Source: Verrucomicrobiota bacterium (GTDB lineage: Bacteria; Verrucomicrobiota; Verrucomicrobiia; Methylacidiphilales; Verrucolacustridaceae). From it: DNA of 11,894 nt. Below are positions 1 through 6,197 of the stretch, in pieces. The DNA lies in assembly GCA_010031845.1 (NCBI GenBank), contig RGYX01000012.1, positions 1 to 11,894 of the forward strand. Reading direction: 5' to 3'. The position numbers and the translations under genes are program-made. The notes under the pieces were generated by a model. The model had not been told where the DNA came from. It saw only the letters and a program-made list of their open reading frames with translations, and searched no databases. How positions within the stretch are numbered: the first letter of the stretch is position 1; every line of letters starts with the position of its first letter.

Positions 1-320
1 CGTAACTGCCACGCAAGAGTGGTATCGAGAATATCAGAGGAGGTCAGGCCTTGGTGAATCCAACGGCCGGCCGGTCCCACATGGGAGGCAACTTCCTCGA
101 GAAACGCTAGGACGTCATGCTTGGTGCGTACCTCGTTTTTCTGCACCTGGCGAAGATTGAACTTGGCCCGGCGACGGATCGTTCGAGCGTCTTTACGGGG
201 AATGATGCGCCGGCCGGCCATCGCCTCACAGGCCAGAATCTCGATTTCCAGCCACCGGGAAAGCTTGGCTGGCTCCGACCAAAGGGAGGCCATTTGGGGT
301 CTGGAATAGCGGGGGATCAT
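1..320 (-). CDS. purB: Adenylosuccinate lyase, N-terminal part (cut by window edge)
   Basis: Adenylosuccinate lyase is a cytosolic enzyme that releases fumarate twice in purine synthesis: from SAICAR to AICAR, and from adenylosuccinate to AMP. The reverse strand from an ATG at 320 reads about 106 residues without a stop. It begins MIPRYSRPQMASLW, the family's typical opening. Other hallmarks follow: WLEIEILACEA near residues 28-38, KHDVLAFLEEVASHVG near 70-85, and the HQGLTSSDILDT signature near 92-103, which carries substrate-contacting His, Thr and Ser residues. The rest of the gene lies beyond position 1. No clear Shine-Dalgarno site precedes the ATG. The next gene to the right (rluA-like) is divergent, across a 251-bp spacer. 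The identification is firm; only completeness is unknown. Confidence 0.93.
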   Translation of the reverse strand, partial: MIPRYSRPQMASLWSEPAKLSRWLEIEILACEAMAGRRIIPRKDARTIRRRAKFNLRQVQKNEVRTKHDVLAFLEEVASHVGPAGRWIHQGLTSSDILDTTLAWQL

Positions 321-324
321 GAAA

Positions 325-335
325 CACTTAAAGTG
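325..335. repeat. Short palindrome next to the purB start
   Basis: Two 5-bp arms (cactt / aagtg) surround a single base and end four bases before the purB start codon. In the purB mRNA the stem could lengthen by one G-U and one A-U pair. It lies where a ribosome-binding site is expected, yet no Shine-Dalgarno sequence is visible. It could be a leader hairpin or chance. Confidence 0.3.
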
Positions 336-363
336 CTGAAGCGGAAGGAATCGGACAAGCGTC

Positions 364-387
364 AAAGCAGACTTATTGACCTGCTTT
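364..387. repeat. Inverted repeat in the purB leader region
   Basis: A perfect 7-bp inverted repeat: aaagcag at 364-370 and ctgcttt at 381-387, separated by 10 bases. Read on the plus strand it is followed by a short T-rich run, but no plus-strand gene ends here, so a terminator role has no obvious client. On the minus strand it falls in the presumed 5' leader of purB. Confidence 0.4.
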
Positions 388-411
388 TCTCAACACCCTG
401 CGTCCATTCCA

Positions 412-435
412 GAGGCCGGGCCTAGGCCCGGCCTC
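412..435. repeat. Perfect 24-bp GC-rich palindrome
   Basis: Positions 412-435 are a perfect, uninterrupted palindrome: gaggccgggcct followed directly by its reverse complement. It lies between the divergent purB and rluA-like genes. There is no T-run on either side and no loop, so it does not look like an intrinsic terminator. It could be an operator for a dimeric regulator, a dispersed palindromic repeat unit, or a cruciform-prone site. Confidence 0.7.
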
Positions 436-450
436 CCCTCATTCCCATGA

Positions 451-482
451 ATCATCCTACTTTCCTATGAATGTAGGATGAT
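451..482. repeat. 10-bp inverted repeat with a 12-base spacer
   Basis: The arms atcatcctac (451-460) and gtaggatgat (473-482) are exact reverse complements around a 12-base spacer. A hexamer, atgaat, also occurs directly repeated at 448-453 and 468-473. The element lies about 45 bp upstream of the putative -10 of the rluA-like gene. It could be an operator or an RNA hairpin; no T-run follows. Confidence 0.6.
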
Positions 483-485
483 GAG

Positions 486-500
486 TGGAGATCGAAACCC
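486..500 (+). repeat. 15-bp intergenic repeat, copy 1
   Basis: The 15-mer tggagatcgaaaccc occurs here and again, identically and on the same strand, at 4768-4782. Both copies are non-coding. This copy follows the 451-482 inverted repeat and precedes the rluA-like promoter region. Confidence 0.6.
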
Positions 501-524
501 CCGTTTCCGGAAGTCGGGTTATCC

Positions 525-533
525 TGCTACAAT
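525..533 (+). promoter_or_regulatory. Putative extended -10 promoter for the rluA-like gene
   Basis: The sequence TGCTACAAT fits an extended -10 element (TGn followed by TACAAT, five of six consensus bases). No good -35 is present; the best candidate, near 504-509, is poor, which is tolerable for extended -10 promoters. Transcription would begin near 540, leaving about 30 bases before the GTG start at 572. This is a prediction from sequence only. Confidence 0.4.
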
Positions 534-571
534 CCATGGAAAGTTGAATTTGTTTCGGGCATTCTCCCCGC

Positions 572-1447
572 GTGCCCAAACCCATCACCGTTACCCAAGC
601 CGGCCCCCTGCTGGAGCAGATGTTCCAATCCTGGCCGGAAGAAAAAAAGAAGCAGGTGCGCACCTGGCTAAAATTCCAAGCGGTCACGGTCAACGGACGC
701 CCGGTCTCCCAATTCAATCACCCTTTGAAATCCGGTGATGTTGTGGCCATCCGTTCCGACCGCTTTGCCGCACCCAAAACCAGTCTCCCCTCCGGAATCA
801 AAATCTACTTCGAGGACGCCTCCCTACTGGTCGTAGAAAAACCCGCCAATCTTCTGAGCATCGCCAGCGAGGCCGAACCCGAAAAAACCGCCTACTTCCA
901 GCTGACGGAATACCTCCGTCAGGCGCACCCCCGCTCCAAACAGCGGGTCTGGATCGTCCATCGTCTCGACCGTGAAACCTCCGGACTGATGGTCTTTGCC
1001 AAAACCCCGGAAGCCAAAGAGATCCTGCAAGGCAACTGGGACCGCTTCGAAAAGAAATACGAGGCGGTGGTGGAAGGACAACTTCCCAACCCCTCTGGCA
1101 CCTTAGAATCCGACCTCGATGAATCCAATCCCTTCAAGGTCTTCCTCCGCCCTGCTTCCGCCCTCACCCGACACGCCATTACCCACTACCGGGTGTTGGC
1201 CAAAAACAGAAAGTTATCCGTGGTCGAACTCACCCTGGAGACCGGCCGTCGCCACCAGATCCGGGTTCAACTCTCCTCGATCGGATGCCCGATCATCGGC
1301 GACGAGAAGTACGGGGCCAAAACCGATCCCGCGGGGCGACTAGGGCTCCACTCCTGTTTTCTCCGCTTCACCCATCCCATTAGTGGACAGGAACTCCGCT
1401 TCACCTCTCCCCTGCCCAAGCTTCTTTCGAAGCTGGTCTCCACTTGA
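572..1447 (+). CDS. RluA-family RNA pseudouridine synthase
   Basis: Predicted to isomerise specific uridines in rRNA (possibly tRNA) to pseudouridine. The 291-residue length is typical for the family. An S4-like RNA-binding region is seen at about residues 10-62 (KFQAVTVNGRPV, then LKSGDVV). The synthase domain follows from about 78. It includes the catalytic motif HRLDRETSG at 130-138, with D133 the expected catalytic aspartate, then ETGRRHQIRVQL at 223-234, and GLHSCFLRFTHP near 258-269. The GTG start at 572 is the only reasonable one: upstream in frame there is no ATG, GTG or TTG before a stop at 545. No Shine-Dalgarno is visible. The gene stands alone on this strand and converges with the transglutaminase gene, their stops 3 bp apart. 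Which RluA-type member it is (RluC, RluD or another) cannot be told from this sequence. Confidence 0.92.
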   Translation: MPKPITVTQAGPLLEQMFQSWPEEKKKQVRTWLKFQAVTVNGRPVSQFNHPLKSGDVVAIRSDRFAAPKTSLPSGIKIYFEDASLLVVEKPANLLSIASEAEPEKTAYFQLTEYLRQAHPRSKQRVWIVHRLDRETSGLMVFAKTPEAKEILQGNWDRFEKKYEAVVEGQLPNPSGTLESDLDESNPFKVFLRPASALTRHAITHYRVLAKNRKLSVVELTLETGRRHQIRVQLSSIGCPIIGDEKYGAKTDPAGRLGLHSCFLRFTHPISGQELRFTSPLPKLLSKLVST

Positions 1448-1450
1448 TCT

Positions 1451-2266
1451 TTAGATTTTTCTCACCTCCACCACGACCTTGAGGTCTCGCCGGTCGGTTC
1501 CGTGATAGTTGCCACTCACGGGAGGCACATCCCGGTAATCGCGGCCATGGGCCACCTTCACATGCATCTCGTCCACCAGACAACGGTTGGTCGGATCCAA
1601 GGCGGTCCATCCCCCCTCTCCTGCGTGAACTTCCACCCAGGCATGACTCGCCTGGGCCCCAAGCATCTCCTGCCGATCGCCACAGTAGACGTAGCCGCTG
1701 ACATACCGAGCCGGAATCTTCACCGAACGGCAGAGGGCGATCATGGCATGCGCCAAATCCTGACAAACTCCACGACGCAAACGAAAAACCTCCTCCACAT
1801 GCGTGTGCACTTGGGTGACGTTGGGCTCGTAGGTGAAACGGTCGTGCACGTACTCCATAAGGCATCGGGCTCTCTTTGCCATGTCCTCCCCGGCTCCTTG
1901 GGCATCGACCGCTTCCCGGAAGATTTCCACCGGCAGGGAAACAAACGGGCTGGCTTGCAGGTAGTCATGCAAGGATTCACTCACCCCAACGTTTTTCGCC
2001 GCACCCGTAGGACTTGCTCCGGTCCGGACACGACTCCGAGCCGTCACCTTAAGTTCCGCATGAGGGTCGTTGACCTCGAAATAGTGAACCACGTTGCGGT
2101 AAAAATCCCGGTACTCGCCCACTCGTGTGCCGGGATTGATCTCCAGTCCGAAATCCAGCCGTTCCTGCCGGTCGTTGTGGATGGGTTGTAGCCGGGTTTC
2201 ATTAAAACTGTTTCGCACCGGTTCGGCGTAGGAAAAATGTGTGGTGTGAAGAATTTCCAGATCCAT
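1451..2266 (-). CDS. Transglutaminase-like cysteine protease (COG1305 type)
   Basis: A 271-residue transglutaminase-fold protein, likely a cytosolic peptidase or amidase, since no signal peptide is seen. An N-terminal beta region (LEILHTTHFSYAEPV, typical of this bacterial group) spans about residues 1-80. The catalytic core follows, with Cys168 in GVCQDLAH, His208 in ASHAWVEV and Asp224 in LDPTN, so the triad is intact. I start at the ATG at 2266. It has a good ribosome site (GGAAAGGTG at 2281-2273, six bases away) and gives the family's usual N-terminus. A GTG at 2275 would add three residues but lies inside that ribosome site. The leader overlaps the end of the alpha-E gene (stop at 2269), so translation is probably coupled. 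It is the last gene of the ATP-grasp / alpha-E / transglutaminase trio. Substrate unknown. Confidence 0.9.
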   Translation of the reverse strand: MDLEILHTTHFSYAEPVRNSFNETRLQPIHNDRQERLDFGLEINPGTRVGEYRDFYRNVVHYFEVNDPHAELKVTARSRVRTGASPTGAAKNVGVSESLHDYLQASPFVSLPVEIFREAVDAQGAGEDMAKRARCLMEYVHDRFTYEPNVTQVHTHVEEVFRLRRGVCQDLAHAMIALCRSVKIPARYVSGYVYCGDRQEMLGAQASHAWVEVHAGEGGWTALDPTNRCLVDEMHVKVAHGRDYRDVPPVSGNYHGTDRRDLKVVVEVRKI

Positions 2267-2268
2267 GC

Positions 2269-3255
2269 CTAACACCTTTCCGCAACCTGCTGTTGCTGCT
2301 CCTGCTGACTATGCCAGGCGCTCACCTCCGGCAACTCCAGCTTTCCGCCGATAATACGTTCCGTCATCCAATCAGCCAATCGATGCAGTTCGGCCTGCCA
2401 CACGTCGAGAAACCCCGCCAAGGCTTGGCCGGTCCCCTCAGCCACGGGAGCCTTGGTCAATCGGGCCCGGATCGCCAGCACCAGCGCCTCAACCTCCACC
2501 TGATCTTCCGGTTTGGCCAGCCGCGAGGCGATCTCTCCGACGCGCACCAGTCCATAATGAAGGCTCCGGGGAAATTTCACATCGTGGATCAAGTAACCCA
2601 ACACCCCGGTTGCCTCCAGGGGAACATGATGATGGGCCCGGTAGGTTTCACGGGCACTGCAACTGCGTAACAAGGCGGCCCACCTCTCCTCTACATCCCC
2701 CTGATCCTTTTGCAGGCTTTGGGCCTCCAGAATCCGGGAGGTGGCATCGGCCCGCTCCAGATACATCCCCAGATCCAGAAAGTCCCGGGCATCCCCTTGG
2801 GGTAAAGTGGATGCGGTCGTTCCACGAAAAAGATGCGAGGCCCGCCGCAACTCTCGGTAGTACTCCGATGGCCCCTTCCGCCGGAGGGACTTGCCCGCGG
2901 ATCCGCTCAATTCCAGCCAGGCGCGGTTCAATTCCTCCCACATCTCCGTCGTAATCTGGTCACGGATCATGCGAGCGTTCTCCCTGGCCCGATTGAGGCA
3001 GGCAAAGATGGAGTTTGGGTTTTCCTCGGAAATAGTCAGGAAGGAGGTCACCGTGGAGGCGTTGACCGGCAAACCACAGGTGGCAAAAGACTCCGAAGCA
3101 CCGCTGGCCTGCAGAATGGCCGACCAGTCGACTTTCCTCCCAGCCGCCCGATCCAGCTCCGCCTGAAGGTAAACATCGGCGATGCGTGCAAGGTTTTCCG
3201 CCCGCTCAATGTAGCGGCTGATCCAGAACAGGCCGTCGGCAACCCGGGAAAGCAT
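2269..3255 (-). CDS. Alpha-E domain protein (COG2307 type)
   Basis: A 328-residue, almost entirely helical protein of the alpha-E family, named for its conserved glutamates; its biochemical role is not established. The family's opening is clear: MLSRVADGLFWISRYIERAENLAR at residues 1-24. Further charged helices include LNRARENARMIRDQIT at about 87-102 and LERADATSRIL at about 166-176, and FPRSLHYGL at 228-236 is also characteristic. The two ER-type helices suggest internal duplication. The tail (about 316-325) is glutamine-rich. The ATG at 3255 follows the ATP-grasp stop by 3 bp, with no strong Shine-Dalgarno, so translational coupling is likely. In many bacteria the family is encoded between a circularly permuted ATP-grasp protein and a transglutaminase, exactly as here. 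It probably works as a partner of the ATP-grasp enzyme. Confidence 0.9.
   Translation of the reverse strand: MLSRVADGLFWISRYIERAENLARIADVYLQAELDRAAGRKVDWSAILQASGASESFATCGLPVNASTVTSFLTISEENPNSIFACLNRARENARMIRDQITTEMWEELNRAWLELSGSAGKSLRRKGPSEYYRELRRASHLFRGTTASTLPQGDARDFLDLGMYLERADATSRILEAQSLQKDQGDVEERWAALLRSCSARETYRAHHHVPLEATGVLGYLIHDVKFPRSLHYGLVRVGEIASRLAKPEDQVEVEALVLAIRARLTKAPVAEGTGQALAGFLDVWQAELHRLADWMTERIIGGKLELPEVSAWHSQQEQQQQVAERC
2273..2281 (-). promoter_or_regulatory. Ribosome binding site deciding the transglutaminase start
   Basis: Reverse strand GGAAAGGTG, six bases before the ATG at 2266. It overlaps the alternative GTG codon at 2275-2273, which argues against that codon being the start. 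Confidence 0.6.
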
Positions 3256-3258
3256 GGC

Positions 3259-4737
3259 CTACGAGTCCAAGACCCAAGTGTCCTTGCTTCCACCCCCTTG
3301 GGAGGAGTTTACCACCAAGGATCCCTTGCGAAGCGCCACGCGGGTCAATCCTCCCGGCAAAACCCGTGTGGTCTTGCCCGTTAGGATAAACGGACGCAGA
3401 TCCACATGCCGCGGCTCTACTTTGTTTCCACAAAGCGTGGGGTGCGTGGAAAGAGCAATGACCGGTTGGGCGATATAGTTTCTTGGGTCTTTCCTGATGC
3501 GGCCACGAAACTCTTCGATCTCTTTGCGGCTGGCATGAGGGCCGATCAACAGGCCATATCCTCCAGATTCGTTGGTCGGCTTGACCACCAGCTTGGCCAA
3601 ATTTTGCAGAATATATTTCAGATCTTTTTCCTCCGAGGCAAGATACGTCGGAACGTTGGGTAAAATGGCCTCCTCCCCCAGATAGAACCGGATCAACTTT
3701 GGCACATAGGCATAGAGGGCCTTGTCGTCCGCCACCCCGGTCCCAATCGCGTTGGCCAAGGTAACCTGCCCGGCCCGCACCGCCCGCAGCAGTCCCGGCA
3801 CACCCAAAACCGAATCCCTCCGGAAGGCCAACGGATCCAGAAAGTCGTCATCGATTCTCCGGTAAATCACATCCACCTGCTGGGGTCCCCGAGTGGTTCG
3901 CATGAACACCTTCTGCCCTTCGATAAAAAGGTCACAGCCCTGAACAAGTTCTATGCCGGTCGATCGGGCCAGGAAGGAGTGTTCGAAATAGGCACTGTTC
4001 ATCGGGCCGGGCGTCAGCAAAACGATGACCGGGTTGGTCTCTTGTCTCGGGGAGATCTGCCGCAGGGTCTCAAGAAGATCCGCCCCGTAACTTTCCACCG
4101 GTTGCACGGCATGCCCACGAAACCATTCGGGAAAGGCCTGCTTCAACGCGCGGCGGTTTTCCAATACATAGGAAACCCCGGAAGGGCAGCGCCCATTATC
4201 CTCCAATACCATATACTCCCCGCTATCTCCCCGGATCAGATCCGTTCCACAGATGTGGATATAGACGTCGAGCGGAACCTTCAATCCGGCCACTTCCCTG
4301 CGCAAGTGCTTGGCCGAGTGAACCACGGCGGGGGGCAGAATTCCTTCCAGTAGGATTTTTTGATCCCCGTAGATGTCCTTGAGAAAAAGATTCAAGGCAG
4401 TAACCCGCTGGATGAGCCCCTTTTCAATCCGAACCCAATCCTGCTGCGGAATCAAACGGGGCAAAGGATCAAAGGGAAAAATCCGCTCCGTACCCGTCGG
4501 GTCGTTGTAAACCGTGAAGGTGATCCCACGCCGCAAAAAAGAAGCCTCCAAAGAGGCCCTTCCTTGGGCCAAGCGCGGGGGATCGACCAACTGCAGGGAA
4601 TCCCGCAAACCCTCATAGAGCCCCCGAACCTTTCCCCGCCCCTCCGCCATTTCGTCGAAAGCCTTGCCGGGAGCGTATTCCGCCAAGCCGGCGAGCAGAG
4701 AGTCTCTCTTTACCTTTTTTCCTTCGGACTTTGGCAT
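3259..4737 (-). CDS. Circularly permuted ATP-grasp protein (COG2308; DUF404/DUF407)
   Basis: A 492-residue member of the circularly permuted ATP-grasp family, predicted to use ATP to form an amide or peptide bond; the actual substrate is unknown. Family blocks are seen in order: FLRRGITFTVYND near residues 68-79, RIFPFDPLPRLIP at 85-97, a nucleotide-binding stretch with LEDNGRCPSGVSYVLENR at 178-195, YRRIDDDFLDPL at 292-303, NAIGTGVADDKAL at 329-341, VVKPTNESGGYG at 384-395 (lysine plus a glycine-rich loop), HVDLRPF at 444-450 and SQGGGSKDTW at 479-488. All core motifs appear intact. The ATG at 4737 has no Shine-Dalgarno. It lies one or two bases after the start predicted from a sigma-54-like promoter at 4749-4764. 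It heads the trio, 3 bp before the alpha-E gene and 62 bp after the response regulator gene. Confidence 0.92.
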   Translation of the reverse strand: MPKSEGKKVKRDSLLAGLAEYAPGKAFDEMAEGRGKVRGLYEGLRDSLQLVDPPRLAQGRASLEASFLRRGITFTVYNDPTGTERIFPFDPLPRLIPQQDWVRIEKGLIQRVTALNLFLKDIYGDQKILLEGILPPAVVHSAKHLRREVAGLKVPLDVYIHICGTDLIRGDSGEYMVLEDNGRCPSGVSYVLENRRALKQAFPEWFRGHAVQPVESYGADLLETLRQISPRQETNPVIVLLTPGPMNSAYFEHSFLARSTGIELVQGCDLFIEGQKVFMRTTRGPQQVDVIYRRIDDDFLDPLAFRRDSVLGVPGLLRAVRAGQVTLANAIGTGVADDKALYAYVPKLIRFYLGEEAILPNVPTYLASEEKDLKYILQNLAKLVVKPTNESGGYGLLIGPHASRKEIEEFRGRIRKDPRNYIAQPVIALSTHPTLCGNKVEPRHVDLRPFILTGKTTRVLPGGLTRVALRKGSLVVNSSQGGGSKDTWVLDS

Positions 4738-4748
4738 GGCATCAAACT

Positions 4749-4764
4749 AGCAGGTTTTATGCCA
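4749..4764 (-). promoter_or_regulatory. Putative sigma-54 (RpoN) promoter of the ATP-grasp trio
   Basis: The reverse strand reads TGGCATAAAACCTGCT. Against the consensus TGGCAYR-N4-TTGCW it differs only in one position (C for T before TGC). The essential GG (4763-4762) and GC (4751-4750) have the exact canonical 10-base separation. It lies in the 62-bp gap right after a sigma-54-dependent activator gene and points at the ATP-grasp gene. Transcription would start near 4738, almost at the ATG at 4737, which is unusually close. Confidence 0.6.
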
Positions 4765-4767
4765 TTC

Positions 4768-4782
4768 TGGAGATCGAAACCC
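4768..4782 (+). repeat. 15-bp intergenic repeat, copy 2
   Basis: Identical to positions 486-500 (tggagatcgaaaccc). Here it ends four bases upstream of the -24 element of the putative sigma-54 promoter, inside the 62-bp gap between the response regulator and the ATP-grasp gene. It may be an operator or part of a dispersed intergenic repeat. Confidence 0.6.
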
Positions 4783-4799
4783 GCCCAAAAGAAGAGCAA

Positions 4800-6197
4800 T
4801 CAATCTTTGGCCGACAAACCGTAACGTTCGACTCTTGTCCGTAAAGCCGCTCGGGTCACCCCGAGAATTTCCGAGGCTTTTTTGACGTTCCCGCCGGCTT
4901 GGGCCAACGCCTTTTCCACCAGCATCTTTTCCCCCGCCGCCAAAAGATCCCCGTCTTTCCCTGCAACGCTTGCCACCAGGCTCCACCAATCGGAGCCCGT
5001 CGGGGCTCCCGCCAAAGAAACCGTTGGCCCACTCATCTCCGGCGGCAGATCCCCCGGTTCGATCGCGTGGGACGCCGCGCAAACCACCGCCCGCTCCACC
5101 GCATTCTCCAATTCCCGCACGTTCCCGGGCCAGGCGTAACTTTGCAGGGATTTTTTTGCCGCGGCGGAGAACTTGAGGGCCTGATCCTTGGCCGCTCGTT
5201 TGAGAAAATGTTCCGCCAAAGGCAGCACATCCTCCGGCCGCTCCCTCAGCGGGGGCAACTGGATCTGCACCACATTCAAACGGTAAAAAAGATCCTCCCG
5301 AAAGGTCTTCGCCTTCACCATCGCGGTTAGGTCCTTGTTCGTCGCGGCGATCACTCTGACTCTGGTTCGCAGGGTCTGATCTCCGCCCAATCTCTGAAAT
5401 TCTCCGTTCTGCAGAACCCGAAGAAGTTTCGCCTGCAGAGCCAACGGCATATCCCCGATCTCGTCCAAAAAGATGGTTCCCCCATCCGCCCGCTCAAACT
5501 TACCGATTCTCTGTGTGAGTGCCCCTGTAAAAGCCCCCCGCTCATGCCCAAAAAGCTCGCTCTCCAACAAGGTGTCAGGGATCGCCGCACAGTTGATGGC
5601 CACATACGGACGGGCGGCCCGAGGACTGTTGGCGTAGATCGCCCGGGCCACCAGCTCTTTGCCAGTCCCGCTTTCCCCTACCAACAACACCGCCGCATCG
5701 GCTCGGGCCACTTGCCCGACCAACTTGTAGATTTTTTGCATCGCGGGAGAGGCATTCCTGTCTTCCGTCACCTTCTTCCCCTCCCCCGAAGCCAGCTCTT
5801 TCATCGAGGCAGCGGCCTGCAGTCCTCTTTGCAAAATCGAAAGCAGTTCCGACACATCAAACGGCTTCAGGATGTAATCGAAAGCCCCAAGCTTCATCGC
5901 CTCGATCGCCGTCTGCGCCGTGCCGTGTGCCGTCATGACAATGACCAGTTGCCGAGGATGGTCTTTTCTCAACTGACGGAAGACCTCCAGTCCGTCCTCC
6001 TCCCCGATTCGGACGTCGAGTAACACCAGATCGTACGGACCCTTCCTCAGCCTCTTCAATCCCTCCACCCCGCTGGTGACTCCTTCCACCCCCACCGGCT
6101 CATCCGCCAACAACCGCTGAAACGAATAAGCCACAGCCGATTCGTCATCGACCACCAAAACCCTTTGCGCCCGGGGAGGATTCTTGTTGGCGCTCAT
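4800..6197 (-). CDS. NtrC-family sigma-54-dependent response regulator
   Basis: A 465-residue transcription activator of two-component signalling: a kinase phosphorylates it, it forms a ring and remodels sigma-54 RNA polymerase by ATP hydrolysis. Receiver domain at about 11-125: acidic pair D17/D18, phosphoacceptor D61 in LLDVRIG, T89, and K111 in LKPF. AAA+ domain at about 147-375: Walker A GESGTGK at 174-180, the sigma-54 contact loop GAFTGA at 221-226, Walker B TIFLDEIGD at 241-249, and a WPGNVRELEN stretch. A Fis-type helix-turn-helix is at about 422-462 (NVKKASEILGVTRAALRTRVERYG). I start at the ATG at 6197, which forms ATGA with the upstream stop and has the strongest ribosome site in the window. 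A GTG at 6203 lies inside that site. No histidine kinase is encoded in the window. The trio downstream, with its own sigma-54-like promoter, is a plausible target. Confidence 0.95.
   Translation of the reverse strand: MSANKNPPRAQRVLVVDDESAVAYSFQRLLADEPVGVEGVTSGVEGLKRLRKGPYDLVLLDVRIGEEDGLEVFRQLRKDHPRQLVIVMTAHGTAQTAIEAMKLGAFDYILKPFDVSELLSILQRGLQAAASMKELASGEGKKVTEDRNASPAMQKIYKLVGQVARADAAVLLVGESGTGKELVARAIYANSPRAARPYVAINCAAIPDTLLESELFGHERGAFTGALTQRIGKFERADGGTIFLDEIGDMPLALQAKLLRVLQNGEFQRLGGDQTLRTRVRVIAATNKDLTAMVKAKTFREDLFYRLNVVQIQLPPLRERPEDVLPLAEHFLKRAAKDQALKFSAAAKKSLQSYAWPGNVRELENAVERAVVCAASHAIEPGDLPPEMSGPTVSLAGAPTGSDWWSLVASVAGKDGDLLAAGEKMLVEKALAQAGGNVKKASEILGVTRAALRTRVERYGLSAKD

Noticed and set aside
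202..219. GGCCGGCC octamers (also near 65-72 and 6382-6389) as a repeat family
   Set aside because: Short, GC-only and inside coding sequence; expected by composition.
486..500. CRISPR repeat remnant, because of the GAAAC-like end of the 15-mer
   Set aside because: Only two copies about 4.3 kb apart, with no spacer array and no cas genes.
1419..1434. Hairpin (agcttc / gaagct, 4-base loop) near the convergent rluA / transglutaminase ends, a possible bidirectional terminator
   Set aside because: The stem is only 6 bp, lies inside the rluA coding end, and has no T-run directly after it on either strand; the nearest plus-strand T-run is about 20 bases away.
1502..2191. Plus-strand open frame of 229 codons opposite the transglutaminase gene
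   Set aside because: Antisense to an intact catalytic domain; no recognisable motifs.
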